Source: Paracraurococcus lichenis
GTDB lineage: Bacteria; Pseudomonadota; Alphaproteobacteria; Acetobacterales; Acetobacteraceae
Assembly: GCF_030657435.1 (NCBI RefSeq)
Contig: NZ_JAUTWS010000006.1
Span: forward strand, 186,001 to 250,000
Length of the DNA stretch: 64,000 nucleotides
Reading direction: 5' to 3'
The position numbers and the translations under genes were made by a program. How positions within the stretch are numbered: the first letter of the stretch is position 1; each line of letters starts with the position of its first letter. Below the pieces are notes generated by a model. The model did no database searches and had not been told where the DNA came from. It saw nothing but the letters and a program-made list of their open reading frames with translations. Shown piece by piece: positions 1 through 8,921 of this stretch.

Positions 1-66
1 TTGTCCGGCGGGAGGGCGGCGGCTATGGGGTGACGACCCGGCCGGACTGTACACAGGAATTGCCGA

Positions 67-603
67 ATGCTCATCCGCGATGCCGTGCCGGCCGACCTGC
101 CGGCGATCACCGCGATCTACGCGCACCACGTGCTGCACGGCACCGGCACCTTCGAGGAAGTGCCGCCGACCGAGCCCGAGATGGCCGCGCGCATGGCGGA
201 GGTGCAGGGCAAGGGCTGGGCCTGGCTGGTCGCGGAAGGGCAGGACCTGCCGGGCGAGCAGGCCGGCCTGATCGGCTATGCCTATTTCGCGCAGTTCCGC
301 GCCCGCTCCGCCTATCGCTTCTGCGCGGAGAACAGCGTCTATGTGCGTGACGACGTGCGCGGCATGGGCGTCGGCAAGGCGCTGGTGGCGAGGCTGCTGG
401 AGCGCGCGGAGGCGGCCGGGTTCCGCCAGATGCTGGCGGTGATCGGCGACAGCGACAATGTCGGTTCCATCGGCCTGCACCTGTCGCTGGGCTTCCACCG
501 CGCGGGCGTGCTGAAATCGGCCGGGGTGAAATTCGGCCGCTGGCTCGACGTGGTCTTCATGCAGCGCAGCATGGGCCAGGGCGACCGCGACGTGCCGCAA
601 TGA
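67..603 (+). CDS. GNAT family N-acetyltransferase, phosphinothricin acetyltransferase-like
   Basis: A 178-residue protein that fills one GNAT domain. The acetyl-CoA loop reads R98-G-M-G-V-G103, and the C-terminal strand region with SLGF and VVFM matches the Pat/Bar/MddA branch, which acetylates the amino group of phosphinothricin, methionine sulfoximine or methionine sulfone. The ATG has an AGGA ribosome site seven bases upstream. The substrate cannot be read from the sequence. In most bacteria these proteins detoxify amino-acid analogues rather than confer true herbicide resistance. It stands alone ahead of a metallo-hydrolase on the same strand. Confidence 0.85.
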   Translation: MLIRDAVPADLPAITAIYAHHVLHGTGTFEEVPPTEPEMAARMAEVQGKGWAWLVAEGQDLPGEQAGLIGYAYFAQFRARSAYRFCAENSVYVRDDVRGMGVGKALVARLLERAEAAGFRQMLAVIGDSDNVGSIGLHLSLGFHRAGVLKSAGVKFGRWLDVVFMQRSMGQGDRDVPQ

Positions 604-675
604 GCCGCCGCGCCGAATTGCGCTGACCGCCCCGCCCGATTCGGCGCATCATCGCCGCCTGCGCGGGAGGATGCG

Positions 676-1575
676 ATGGGTGGTCAGGCGGGCCCGGCGA
701 TGCGGGCCTTCTTCGACGAGGCGACGAACACCGTCAGCTACCTGGTCTGGGACCCGGCGACCCGCAGCGCCGCCGTCATCGACCCGGTGCTGGACTGGGA
801 CAACCGCAGCGGCGAGGCCGAGACGAGGAGCGCCGACGCGCTGCTGGCCGCGGTGGCGGAGGAAGGGCTGCGGGTCGACTGGATCCTCGAGACCCATGTG
901 CATGCGGACCACCTGACGGCCTCGCCCTACATCAAGGCGAAGGCCGGCGGGCGGATCGGGATCGGCGAGCATATCCGGGACGTCCAGCAGATCTTCCGTC
1001 CCGTCTTCGGGGCGGAGGACGTGGCGCCGGAGGGCGGCGACTTCGACGTGCTCTTCGGCGACGGGGCGGAGTTCGCCATCGGCACGCTGCCGGTGCGGGT
1101 GATGCATGTGCCCGGCCATACCCCGGCCTGCGTCGCCTACCTGATCGGCGACGCCGCCTTCATCGGCGATACGCTCTTCATGCCGGATTACGGCACGGCG
1201 CGCTGCGACTTCCCGGGCGGCGACGCACGGGTGCTGTGGCGCAGCGTGCAGCGCCTGCTGGCGCTGCCGCCGGAGACGCGGCTCTTCACCTGCCACGACT
1301 ACAAGGCGCCGGGGCGCGACCGCTTCGCCTGGGAAAGCACGGTGGCGGAGCAGCGGGCGCGCAACCCGCATGTGCGGGACGGCATGACGGAGGAGGAGTT
1401 CGTCGCCATGCGGCGCGAACGCGACGCCAAGCTGGCGGCGCCGGTCCTGCTGCTGCCCTCGATCCAGGTGAACATGCGCGCCGGCCGCTTCCCGCCGGCC
1501 GAGGCGAACGGCGTGCGCTACATGCGCATCCCGGTGCGGATGAAGGGCGGGCTGGGCGCCGCGCCGGGCGCCTGA
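676..1575 (+). CDS. MBL-fold metallo-hydrolase, ETHE1/Blh-like (probable persulfide dioxygenase)
   Basis: A 299-residue metallo-beta-lactamase-fold protein. The metal ligands are visible as H74-V-H76-A-D78-H79, H148 in GHTPAC, D165 in GDTLF and H207 in TCHDY. The segment GTARCDFPGGDA is typical of the ETHE1 and Blh group, whose members oxidise glutathione persulfide to sulfite in sulfide detoxification. The C-terminal extension with LLLPSIQVN is shared by the Blh-type proteins of alphaproteobacteria. The ATG at 676 has GGGAGG five bases upstream; an ATG at 671 is out of frame. No BigR repressor or rhodanese gene is visible next to it, so the sulfide role is inferred from family only. It converges on the urt operon. 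Confidence 0.8.
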   Translation: MGGQAGPAMRAFFDEATNTVSYLVWDPATRSAAVIDPVLDWDNRSGEAETRSADALLAAVAEEGLRVDWILETHVHADHLTASPYIKAKAGGRIGIGEHIRDVQQIFRPVFGAEDVAPEGGDFDVLFGDGAEFAIGTLPVRVMHVPGHTPACVAYLIGDAAFIGDTLFMPDYGTARCDFPGGDARVLWRSVQRLLALPPETRLFTCHDYKAPGRDRFAWESTVAEQRARNPHVRDGMTEEEFVAMRRERDAKLAAPVLLLPSIQVNMRAGRFPPAEANGVRYMRIPVRMKGGLGAAPGA

Positions 1576-1589
1576 GCGCTGCGGCGGCG

Positions 1590-2282
1590 CTAGACCGTCA
1601 GCAGCCGCCGCACCGCCTCGTCCTCCAGATCGCCGATCGGGCCGCCGAGCGCCACCTCGCCGCGGACCATGACGGCGATCCGGTCGGCCAGCTCGCGCGC
1701 GAACTCGTAGTACTGCTCGACCAGCACCACCGCGAAGTTCTTCTCCCGCGCCAGCAGCCGGATGACGCGGGCGATGTCCTTGATGACGCTGGGCTGGATG
1801 CCCTCGGTCGGCTCGTCCAGGATGAGCAGCCGCGGCCGTGCCGTCAGCGCCCGCGCGATCGCCAATTGCTGCTGCTGGCCGCCGGAGAGGTCGCCGCCGC
1901 GCCGCCGCAGGAACTGCTTCAGGATCGGGAAGAGGGTGAAGACCTCCTCCGGCACCGATGCGCCGCGCGGCGCGGCGGCGAGCGCGGTCTCCAGGTTCTC
2001 CTGCACCGTCAGGAAGGGGAAGATCTCGCGCCCCTGCGGGACATAGCCGATGCCGGCGCGGGCGCGGTCGGCCGGCGCCATGCCGGCGACGTCCTTGCCC
2101 TCCCAAAGGATCTTCCCGCCCTGGATCCGTTCCAGCCCGACGATGGCGCGCATCAGGCTGGACTTGCCGACGCCGTTGCGGCCGAGGACGCAGGTGATCT
2201 GGCCGGGATTGGCCTCGATGCTGACGCCGCGCAGGCAGCGGGAGGCGCCGTAGGAGAGGTCGATCTGTTCGACGCGCAACAT
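1590..2282 (-). CDS. urtE: Urea ABC transporter ATP-binding protein UrtE
   Basis: A 230-residue ABC ATPase of the branched-chain amino acid (LivF) type. Walker A is LGRNGVGKS around residues 34-41, the signature LSGGQQQQL is around 132-140, and Walker B LLILDEPTEG follows at about 152. The residues TEGIQP after Walker B are characteristic of UrtE rather than LivF. It pairs with UrtD to drive uptake of urea through UrtB and UrtC. It is the last gene of the urtABCDE operon and starts three bases after the urtD stop. It ends 14 bases from the convergent metallo-hydrolase gene, so the two transcripts must terminate in a very short space. Confidence 0.95.
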   Translation of the reverse strand: MLRVEQIDLSYGASRCLRGVSIEANPGQITCVLGRNGVGKSSLMRAIVGLERIQGGKILWEGKDVAGMAPADRARAGIGYVPQGREIFPFLTVQENLETALAAAPRGASVPEEVFTLFPILKQFLRRRGGDLSGGQQQQLAIARALTARPRLLILDEPTEGIQPSVIKDIARVIRLLAREKNFAVVLVEQYYEFARELADRIAVMVRGEVALGGPIGDLEDEAVRRLLTV

Positions 2283-2285
2283 CGC

Positions 2286-3062
2286 CTACCGTCCCAGATA
2301 CACTTCGATGACCCGCGGGTCGTTCTGCACATGGTCGATGCTGCCCTCGGAGAGCATCGAGCCCTCGCAGAGCACGGTGACCTTGCTGCCCAGCGCGCGG
2401 ACGAATTCCAGGTCGTGCTCCACCACCACGACGCTGCGCTGGCCGGCGATGCGGACCAGCAGAGCGGCGGTGTGCTCCGTCTCCTGGTCGGTCATGCCGG
2501 CGACCGGCTCGTCCACCAGCAGCAGCTCGGGGTCCTGCATCAGCAGCATGCCGATCTCCAGCCACTGCCGCTGGCCGTGGCTCAGCACGCCGGCGCGGTC
2601 ATGTGCGCGGGCGGAGAGGCCGACCTCCTCCATCACCGCCTCGATCCGCCGCCTTGCCTCGCCGGTCAGCGCCCAGCGCAGGCAGGCGAAAGGCCCGCGC
2701 GGCGCCTTCAGGGCGAGCTCGAGGTTCTCGAAGACCGTCAGCGCGTCGAACATCGTCGGCTTCTGGAACTTCCGGCCGATGCCGAGATTGGCGATGGTCG
2801 CCTCATCGAGCTTCGTCAGGTCGTGGTCGCGGAAGCGGACGACACCCTCGGTCGGCCGGGTCTTGCCGGTGATGACGTCCATCATGGTCGTCTTGCCCGC
2901 GCCGTTCGGGCCGATGATGGCACGCAGCTCCCCCGGATCCACCACCAGGGAGAGGTTGTTCAGTGCCCGGAAGCCGTCGAAGACCACCGAGACGCCGTCG
3001 AGATAGAGGACGGGCGCCGCGGCCTTCGTAGGATCGACCGGCGGGCTGATCTCGTCGCTCAT
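2286..3062 (-). CDS. urtD: Urea ABC transporter ATP-binding protein UrtD
   Basis: A 258-residue ABC ATPase of the LivG type with Walker A IIGPNGAGKTT around residues 49-59, a modified signature LSHGQRQWLEIG and Walker B LLLVDEPVAGMT. The replacement of LSGGQ by LSHGQ with the following QWLEIGM is typical of UrtD. The start chosen is the ATG at 3062, which overlaps the urtC stop as ATGA. A longer frame continues upstream but only antisense-like sequence lies there. It couples ATP hydrolysis to urea import with UrtE. Confidence 0.95.
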   Translation of the reverse strand: MSDEISPPVDPTKAAAPVLYLDGVSVVFDGFRALNNLSLVVDPGELRAIIGPNGAGKTTMMDVITGKTRPTEGVVRFRDHDLTKLDEATIANLGIGRKFQKPTMFDALTVFENLELALKAPRGPFACLRWALTGEARRRIEAVMEEVGLSARAHDRAGVLSHGQRQWLEIGMLLMQDPELLLVDEPVAGMTDQETEHTAALLVRIAGQRSVVVVEHDLEFVRALGSKVTVLCEGSMLSEGSIDHVQNDPRVIEVYLGR

Positions 3063-4153
3063 GAGCGGGCCTTCTGGAACAGGCCGATGAGGCCGCGGGG
3101 CAGGAAGAGCGTGACGGCGACGAAGAGCCCGCCGAGGGCGAAGAGCCAGAGGTCGGGCGCGACCGTGGTCAGCCAGGTCTTCAGCGCATTGACCGAGAAG
3201 GCGCCGAGCACCGCGCCGACCAGCGAGCCCCGCCCGCCGACCGCGACCCAGATCACCGCCTCGATCGAGTTGCCCGGGCTGAACTCGCCGGGGTTGATGA
3301 TGCCGACCTGCGGGACGTAGAGCGCGCCGGCGAGGCCCGCCATGACCGCCGAGAGCACGAAGACGAAGAGCTTGTGCCGCGTCACGTCGTAGCCGAGGAA
3401 GCGCACCCGGCTCTCGGCATCGCGGATCGCCACCAGCACGCGGCCGAGCTTGGAGCGGGTGATGCGCGTGCAGACCAGGAAGGCCACCACCAGCAGCGCG
3501 AGCGATGCGTAGAACAGCGCGGCGCGGGCCATGTCCGTGTTCAGCGGCATGCCCAGCAGCTCCTTGAAGTCGGTGAAGCCGTTGTTGCCGCCGAAGCCCA
3601 TGTCGTTGCGGAAGAAGGCCAGCATCAGCGCATAGGTCAGCGCCTGCGTGATGATGGAGAGATAGACCCCGGTGATGCGGCTGCGGAAGGCGAGGAAGCC
3701 GACGATGGCCGCGAGCACGCCCGGCACGACCATGGCCATGAGGATGGCATAGGGGAAGTGCTGGAATCCCAGCCAGTACCAGGGCAGTTCCTTGTAGCCG
3801 AGGAAGACCATGAAGTCGGGCAGGGTGGGGTGGCCATAGACGCCGCGCGGCCCGATGAGGCGCATCAGGTGCATGCCCATGGCATAGCCGCCGAGGGCGA
3901 AGAAGGCGCCGTGGCCGAGCGAGAGGATGCCGGCATAGCCCCAGGCCAGGTCGATCGCCAGCGCCAGGATGGCGTAGGTGATCCACTTGCCGGTGATGCT
4001 GACGATGAAGTCGGAGACGTAGAGGGCGCTGTCGGCCGGCAGCCGGTTCAGCAGCGGCAGCAGGGCGAGCAGCAGCACGGCGCCGATCAGCACCAGGCGG
4101 ATGGTGAGGCGGCCGGCGCGCGCCGGCGCGGGGGAGGCGATGGTGGCGCTCAC
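3059..4153 (-). CDS. urtC: Urea ABC transporter permease UrtC
   Basis: A 364-residue polytopic membrane protein of the LivM family, with a hydrophobic segment starting at about residue 17 and roughly ten further membrane spans. The central sequence SRITGVYLSIITQALTYA and the glycine-rich run VPQVGIINPGEF are typical of UrtC. It begins with GTG at 4153, overlapping the urtB stop as GTGA, and its own stop overlaps urtD as ATGA, so translation through urtB-C-D is probably coupled. It forms the urea channel together with UrtB. Confidence 0.93.
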   Translation of the reverse strand: MSATIASPAPARAGRLTIRLVLIGAVLLLALLPLLNRLPADSALYVSDFIVSITGKWITYAILALAIDLAWGYAGILSLGHGAFFALGGYAMGMHLMRLIGPRGVYGHPTLPDFMVFLGYKELPWYWLGFQHFPYAILMAMVVPGVLAAIVGFLAFRSRITGVYLSIITQALTYALMLAFFRNDMGFGGNNGFTDFKELLGMPLNTDMARAALFYASLALLVVAFLVCTRITRSKLGRVLVAIRDAESRVRFLGYDVTRHKLFVFVLSAVMAGLAGALYVPQVGIINPGEFSPGNSIEAVIWVAVGGRGSLVGAVLGAFSVNALKTWLTTVAPDLWLFALGGLFVAVTLFLPRGLIGLFQKARS

Positions 4154-5718
4154 GACTCGGCGGCCCTTCCCTTGAGCGCGAAGAGGCCCTTCGGCCGGCG
4201 CTGGATGAACAGCATGATGGCGACGAGCACGAAGACCTTGGCGAGCACCGCGCCGGCCCAGGGCTCCAGCATCTTGTTGACCACGCCGAGCGTCAGCGCG
4301 CCGACCAGCGTGCCGGCGAGCGAGCCGACGCCGCCGAAGACCACCACCATGAAGCTGTCGATGATGTAGCCGGTGCCGAGATTGGGCGAGACGTTGTCGA
4401 TCTGCGACAGCGCGACGCCCGCGAGGCCGGCGAGACCCGACCCGAAGGCGAAGGTCATGGCGTCCACCCGTCCCGTGCGGATGCCCATGGTGGCGGCGAT
4501 GCGGCGGTTCTGGACCACCGCCCGCATCTCGAGGCCGAAGCGGGTCAGCCGGATGGCGGCGAAGACCAGGGCGAGGACGAAGAGGCCGAAGACGATGATC
4601 CAGAGGCGGTTCTGGGTGACCGCGATGCCGCCCGGCAGCATCAGCGTGCCCTGCATCCAGGCCGGGCTCAGCACCTCCCGGTTCTGCGCGCCGAAGGCGA
4701 GGCGCACGGCCTGCTGGATGATCATGCCGACGCCGAAGGTCATCAGCAGCGTCTCGAGCGGCCGGCCATAGAGGTGGCGGATCAGCCCGCGTTCCAGCAG
4801 CGCGCCGCAGGCCGCGGCGACCAGGAAGGCGGCCGGCACCGAGAGCGGCAGGGACCAGGGCAGCAGCCAGGGGATGCCGCGGCAGAGCTCCTGCACCATG
4901 AAGGTGGTGTAGGCGCCGAGCATGACGAACTCGCCATGCGCCATGTTGATCACGCCCATGACGCCGAAGGTGACCGCGAGGCCGAGGGCGGCGAGCAGCA
5001 GCACGGAGCCGAGCGAGAGGCCCTGGAACAGCGTCTCCGCCGCGCGGCGGATGGCCAGCGTCTGCTCGATGCTGGCGATGGAGACGTCGATGGCGGCGAC
5101 GAGGCCGGGATTGGCCGTGCGCGCCTCCAGCAGCAGGGCGCGCGCCTCGACCGTGCCGGCGGCGCCGAGCCGGGCGATGGCGTCGCGCTTGGCCGCCTCA
5201 TCCGGCGCGACGAGCTGCGCGGCGGCGAGCGCCAGCTCCATCCGCGCGCGCACGGCGGGCACCTGCTCGCGCGCGATGGCGGCCTGCAGCAGCGGCACGT
5301 CCTCGGCGCTGCGGCTGCGGAAGATGGCATCGGCCGCGGTGCCGCGCTCCTCCGGGTCGGGCGAGACGAGCTGCAGGCGGCCGAGCGCGCCGCGCAGCGC
5401 CTGGCGGACGCGGTTGTTGAGGCGCAGCGCCTCGGCGCCGGCGGCATCGGCCCGCTGGCCGGTTGCGGCATCGACGAAGCCGCCGCCCTCCGGGACCAGG
5501 ATACGACCATCGGGCGTCTTCTGCAGCCGGCCCTCCTGCAGCGCCTGCAGCAGGGGCAGGGCGCGCGGGTCGCCGGCGGCGCCGAGGGTCTCGACGGAGG
5601 TTGCGATGTCGCCGAAGCCGCCGGCGAGGCCGGGCAGGGCGGCGAGGAAGGCGTCCTGCGCGCGCGCCGGCAGGGCCAGCAGCAGCAGGACGGCAATGCG
5701 GAGAATGAAACGGGTCAT
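4150..5718 (-). CDS. urtB: Urea ABC transporter permease UrtB
   Basis: A 522-residue protein in two parts. Residues 1-21 form a signal-type hydrophobic stretch ending ARAQ, and residues 22 to about 220 are a soluble, alanine- and leucine-rich helical domain with repeated LQALQEG and AAAIAREQ elements. From about residue 230 a LivH-type permease follows, with GVMGVINMAHGEFVMLGAY. The extra N-terminal domain is normal for UrtB (about 520 residues) and separates it from LivH (about 300). The ATG at 5718 was chosen because it opens the signal-like sequence and follows urtA by 56 bases. Confidence 0.93.
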   Translation of the reverse strand: MTRFILRIAVLLLLALPARAQDAFLAALPGLAGGFGDIATSVETLGAAGDPRALPLLQALQEGRLQKTPDGRILVPEGGGFVDAATGQRADAAGAEALRLNNRVRQALRGALGRLQLVSPDPEERGTAADAIFRSRSAEDVPLLQAAIAREQVPAVRARMELALAAAQLVAPDEAAKRDAIARLGAAGTVEARALLLEARTANPGLVAAIDVSIASIEQTLAIRRAAETLFQGLSLGSVLLLAALGLAVTFGVMGVINMAHGEFVMLGAYTTFMVQELCRGIPWLLPWSLPLSVPAAFLVAAACGALLERGLIRHLYGRPLETLLMTFGVGMIIQQAVRLAFGAQNREVLSPAWMQGTLMLPGGIAVTQNRLWIIVFGLFVLALVFAAIRLTRFGLEMRAVVQNRRIAATMGIRTGRVDAMTFAFGSGLAGLAGVALSQIDNVSPNLGTGYIIDSFMVVVFGGVGSLAGTLVGALTLGVVNKMLEPWAGAVLAKVFVLVAIMLFIQRRPKGLFALKGRAAES

Positions 5719-5774
5719 GGTGCCCTTCGCAGGCAGGCGGCGCCGAGAGGACCCGGCACCGCCGCCGTCAGGCT

Positions 5775-7019
5775 TCAGCGCTTGCGGTTCGCGTTCTCGG
5801 GGATGAACTGCGACCAGTTCTCCGCCTTCACCGCGGTCGGGGTCTTCCAGACGATGTTGAACTGGCCGTCGCCCTGCACCTCGCCGATGAAGACCGGCTT
5901 GGAGAGGTGATGGTTCGGCAGCATCTCCTCCTCGTAGCCGCAGGGCGCCATCAGCTTCTGGCCGATCAGCGCCGGCGTCACCTGCGGGACCGCCGTGGTG
6001 CCGGCCTTCTGCACCGCCTGCATCCACATGCGGAAGCCGGTATAGGTGGCCTCCATCGGGTCGTTGGTCACGCGCTTCGGGTTCTTGATGTAGGCCTGCC
6101 AGAGCTTGACGAACTCCTCGTTCGGCGCGCCCTTGATGGACATGAAGTAGTTCCAGGCCGCGAGGTGCCCGACCAGCGGCTTGGTGTCGATGCCGGCCAG
6201 CTCCTCCTCGCCGACGGAGAAGGCGACGCAGGGAATGTCCTCGGCCTTGATGCCCTGGTTGCCCAGCTCGCGGTAGAAGGGCACGTTCGCGTCGCCGTTG
6301 ATGGTGCTGACGATCGCGGTCTTCTTGCCCTCGGAGGCGAAGCGCTTCACCCGGGCGACGATGCCCTGCCAGTCGCTGTGGCCGAAGGGGGTGTATTCCT
6401 CCATGATGTCGGCATTCGTGATGCCCTTGGAGTTCAGGAAGCCGCGCAGGATGCGGTTGGTGGTGCGCGGATAGACGTAGTCGGTGCCGAGCAGCGCGAT
6501 GCGCTTCGCCTCGCCGCCATCCTTCGACATCAGGTACTCGACGGCCGGGATCGCCTGCTGGTTCGGCGCGGCGCCGGTGTAGAAGATGTTCGGGCTCTCC
6601 TCCTCGCCTTCATACTGCACGGGGTAGAAGAGCAGGCCCTTCAGCTCCTCGAAGACCGGTAGGACGGATTTGCGGGAGACCGAGGTCCAGCAGCCGAAGG
6701 TCACGTCCACCTTATGGACCTGCAGCAGCTCGCGCGCCTTCTCGGCGAAGAGCGGCCAGTTGGAGGCGGGGTCCACGACGACGGCCTCGAGCTTGCGGCC
6801 GAGCACGCCGCCCTTGCTGTTCGCCCACTCCACCATCATCAGCACGGTGTCGCGCAGCGCGGTCTCGGAGATCGCCATGGTGCCGGAGAGGGAGTGCAGC
6901 ACGCCGATCTTGATCGGGGCGCCCTGGGCCCAGGCGGGACGGATGGCCGGCAGCGCGAGCGCGGCGCCGAGGCCCGTCAGCGCCGCGCGGCGCGTGAGTG
7001 TAAGGGACGTCGTGGACAT
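5775..7019 (-). CDS. urtA: Urea ABC transporter substrate-binding protein UrtA
   Basis: A periplasmic binding protein of about 414 residues. A twin-arginine-like leader (TRRAALTGLGAALALPA) ends near AWAQG, followed by IKIGVLHSLSGTMAISE and later YTGAAPNQQAIPAVEYLM, both diagnostic of UrtA among Leu/Ile/Val-binding-protein relatives. It captures urea and delivers it to UrtBC. The start at 7019 has GAGGA upstream; an in-frame ATG at 7037 is an equally usable alternative. It is the first gene of the urt operon, and a sigma-54 type promoter match lies about 80 bases upstream. Confidence 0.93.
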   Translation of the reverse strand: MSTTSLTLTRRAALTGLGAALALPAIRPAWAQGAPIKIGVLHSLSGTMAISETALRDTVLMMVEWANSKGGVLGRKLEAVVVDPASNWPLFAEKARELLQVHKVDVTFGCWTSVSRKSVLPVFEELKGLLFYPVQYEGEEESPNIFYTGAAPNQQAIPAVEYLMSKDGGEAKRIALLGTDYVYPRTTNRILRGFLNSKGITNADIMEEYTPFGHSDWQGIVARVKRFASEGKKTAIVSTINGDANVPFYRELGNQGIKAEDIPCVAFSVGEEELAGIDTKPLVGHLAAWNYFMSIKGAPNEEFVKLWQAYIKNPKRVTNDPMEATYTGFRMWMQAVQKAGTTAVPQVTPALIGQKLMAPCGYEEEMLPNHHLSKPVFIGEVQGDGQFNIVWKTPTAVKAENWSQFIPENANRKR

Positions 7020-7096
7020 CAGGCTGTCGTTCCTCATCAAGCCTTGGCGGCTCGCGCCGGACCACCCCCCTTGGGTGCGCGGGCGCACGGGTTCCG

Positions 7097-7113
7097 AAGC
7101 GAGATGCGTGCCA
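7097..7113 (-). promoter_or_regulatory. Candidate sigma-54 (RpoN) promoter for urtABCDE
   Basis: On the minus strand the sequence reads TGGCACGCATCTCGC. It has GG at 7112-7111, exactly ten bases, then GC at 7100-7099. The RpoN consensus is TGGCACG-N4-TTGC, and the only mismatch in the conserved bases is C for T in the -12 element. Transcription would start near 7087, giving a leader of roughly 50-70 bases before urtA. Urea transport operons are commonly under NtrC/RpoN control, so position and family knowledge agree. No NtrC site was identified. Confidence 0.6.
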
Positions 7114-7248
7114 GCAGGAGGGCGGCCGGCTCAAAGCCCCGCGATCAACGCTTGCCCAAGAAGCGAGCAGCAGGCCTCCGCGCAGGGCTGTGAGTTGCAA
7201 GCGATTGAAGCAGGGCCGGAATAGCCGACCCATGCGCGCCGGCATTCC

Positions 7249-8166
7249 TCAGCCAGCCGGGCGGTTGACCAGCCAGAGGCCCAGGGCGACCAGCGCGACC
7301 GAGGCCAGGAAGCCGCCGCCGAGAGGCTCTCCCAGCAGCAGCGCGCCCGCCGCCACGCCGAAGATCGGCGTCAGCACGCTGAAGGCGGCCAGCCGCGAGG
7401 CGGAGTGGCGCGACACCAGCCAGAACCAGGTGAGGTAGCTGGCGCCGGCGATGCCGGCTGCCTGATAGAGGAAGGTGGCGAGCACGAGCGGCTGCGGATC
7501 GATCGCCCAAGGCTCGCCCAGCAGCGCGGAGGCGAGCAGCAGCGGCGGCGCCGAGACGACGAGCTGGACCTGCAGGACGAAGGCGGGCGAGGCCTCCCGC
7601 AGTGGCGAGGCCTTCACCAGCACCGTCGTCGCCGCCCAGAGCGCGCCGCCGATCAGGCAGAGCAGGTCGCCGGCCAGCATGTCCGGCCCGCCCGGCGCCC
7701 GCAGCCCCTCGGCGAAGGCCAGCACCAGGCCGCCGAAGGCGACGCAGAGCCCGAGCGCCTTGGCCCGCGTCAGCCTGTCGCCGGGCACCAGCCAATGCGT
7801 GCCGAGCGCCACCCAGAAGGGTGCGCCGTAGAGGAAGACGACGCCGCGCGAGGCGGTGGTCAGGCCGATGCCGACATAGAGCGCGATGAACTCGACCGCG
7901 AAGAGCAGCCCGGCCGCGATGCCGGGCAGCAGCAGGCGCGGCTGGCGCCATTCCCCGAAGGTGAGGCCGAGCGGCCGGCAGAGCAGCGGCACGAGGCCGG
8001 CGGCGACCACGGACCGCAACCCGGCCTGCAGCACCGGCGGGATGCCCGCGCTGGTCACCTTCATCGCCACCAGGTTCAGCCCCCAGACACCGCAGAGCAG
8101 GAGCATGAGGGCGACGGCGGCCGGCGGCAGGGCGCCACCGGCATCGGTACGACTGGGCGAAGGCAT
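7249..8166 (-). CDS. EamA/DMT-superfamily transporter
   Basis: A protein of about 305 residues with ten predicted hydrophobic segments arranged as two EamA repeats. The first carries LLLCGVWGLNLVAMKVTSAGIPP and the second YQAAGIAGASYLTWFWLVSRHSASRLAAFSVLTPIFGVAAG, the usual end of EamA repeats. Proteins of this family export amino acids or other small metabolites across the inner membrane; the substrate is unknown. I chose the ATG at 8166 because it precedes the short polar N terminus; the frame remains open to 8232. It lies upstream of urtA on the same strand, but a 229-base gap with its own promoter match separates them. Confidence 0.85.
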   Translation of the reverse strand: MPSPSRTDAGGALPPAAVALMLLLCGVWGLNLVAMKVTSAGIPPVLQAGLRSVVAAGLVPLLCRPLGLTFGEWRQPRLLLPGIAAGLLFAVEFIALYVGIGLTTASRGVVFLYGAPFWVALGTHWLVPGDRLTRAKALGLCVAFGGLVLAFAEGLRAPGGPDMLAGDLLCLIGGALWAATTVLVKASPLREASPAFVLQVQLVVSAPPLLLASALLGEPWAIDPQPLVLATFLYQAAGIAGASYLTWFWLVSRHSASRLAAFSVLTPIFGVAAGALLLGEPLGGGFLASVALVALGLWLVNRPAG

Positions 8167-8276
8167 GCCCGCACCCTGGCGCCATCGCGCCGACCGGTCC
8201 AGCCCGGCCGCCGGCTTGACACCGGGCCGCATCGGGCCGAGGTGCTCGACGATCCCCCGCGCAATGGAAGCAGCCC

Positions 8277-8921
8277 ATGGGCCTGAAGGCAGCGATCGTC
8301 CCCGTCACGCCCTTCCAGCAGAACTGCTCCCTGTGGTGGGAGGAGACGACGGGCGAGGGCGTGGTCGTCGATCCCGGCGGTGAGCCGGAGCGGATCCTGC
8401 ACGCCATCGGCGAGCTGAAGATCACGGTCGGGCAGATCCTGCTGACCCATGGCCACTTGGACCATGCCGGCGGCGCCATGGCGCTGCAGGAGGCGCTGCC
8501 GGGCAGGCCGCCCATCATCGGCCCGGACGAGCGCGACCGCTTCCTGCTGGAAGGGCTGGAGGCGCAAGGCGCGCAATACGGCTTCGAATGCCGCAACGTC
8601 ACGCCCGACCGCTGGCTGGCAGAGGGCGATACGGTCCGCATCGGCGCCGCGGACTTCGACGTGCTGCACTGCCCGGGGCATACGCCCGGCCATCTGGTCT
8701 TCGTCAGCACGGCGCAGCGCATCGCCATCGTCGGCGACGTGCTGTTCCAGGGCTCGGTCGGGCGGACCGACTTCCCCTATGGTGACCACGCCGCGCTGAT
8801 CGAGGCCATCACCACCAAGCTGCTGCCGCTCGGCGACGAGATCGCCTTCCTCTGCGGCCATGGCCCGGGCTCCTCCTTCGGGCAGGAGCGGCGGACCAAC
8901 CCCTTCATTCGCGGCGCGTGA
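8277..8921 (+). CDS. MBL-fold metallo-hydrolase, GloB/YcbL-like
   Basis: A 214-residue metallo-beta-lactamase-fold hydrolase. It starts MGLKAAIVPVTPFQQNC, carries the metal motif THGHLDHAGG near residues 59-68, the histidine in CPGHTPGH, the aspartate in VGDVLFQGSVGRTDF and a terminal LCGHGPGSSFGQERRTNPF. The set matches the short glyoxalase-II-like YcbL group, which hydrolyses S-lactoylglutathione or similar thioesters. It lacks the C-terminal substrate domain of classical GloB. It is divergent from the EamA gene across 110 bases. Confidence 0.85.
   Translation: MGLKAAIVPVTPFQQNCSLWWEETTGEGVVVDPGGEPERILHAIGELKITVGQILLTHGHLDHAGGAMALQEALPGRPPIIGPDERDRFLLEGLEAQGAQYGFECRNVTPDRWLAEGDTVRIGAADFDVLHCPGHTPGHLVFVSTAQRIAIVGDVLFQGSVGRTDFPYGDHAALIEAITTKLLPLGDEIAFLCGHGPGSSFGQERRTNPFIRGA

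Noticed and set aside
1-66. Possible tail of an upstream plus-strand gene (stop at 31-33)
   Set aside because: Only ten codons are visible and nothing identifies them.
1236-3320. A 694-codon plus-strand open frame
   Set aside because: Runs antisense through urtE and urtD, whose ATPase motifs are unmistakable. No domain is seen in the plus frame.
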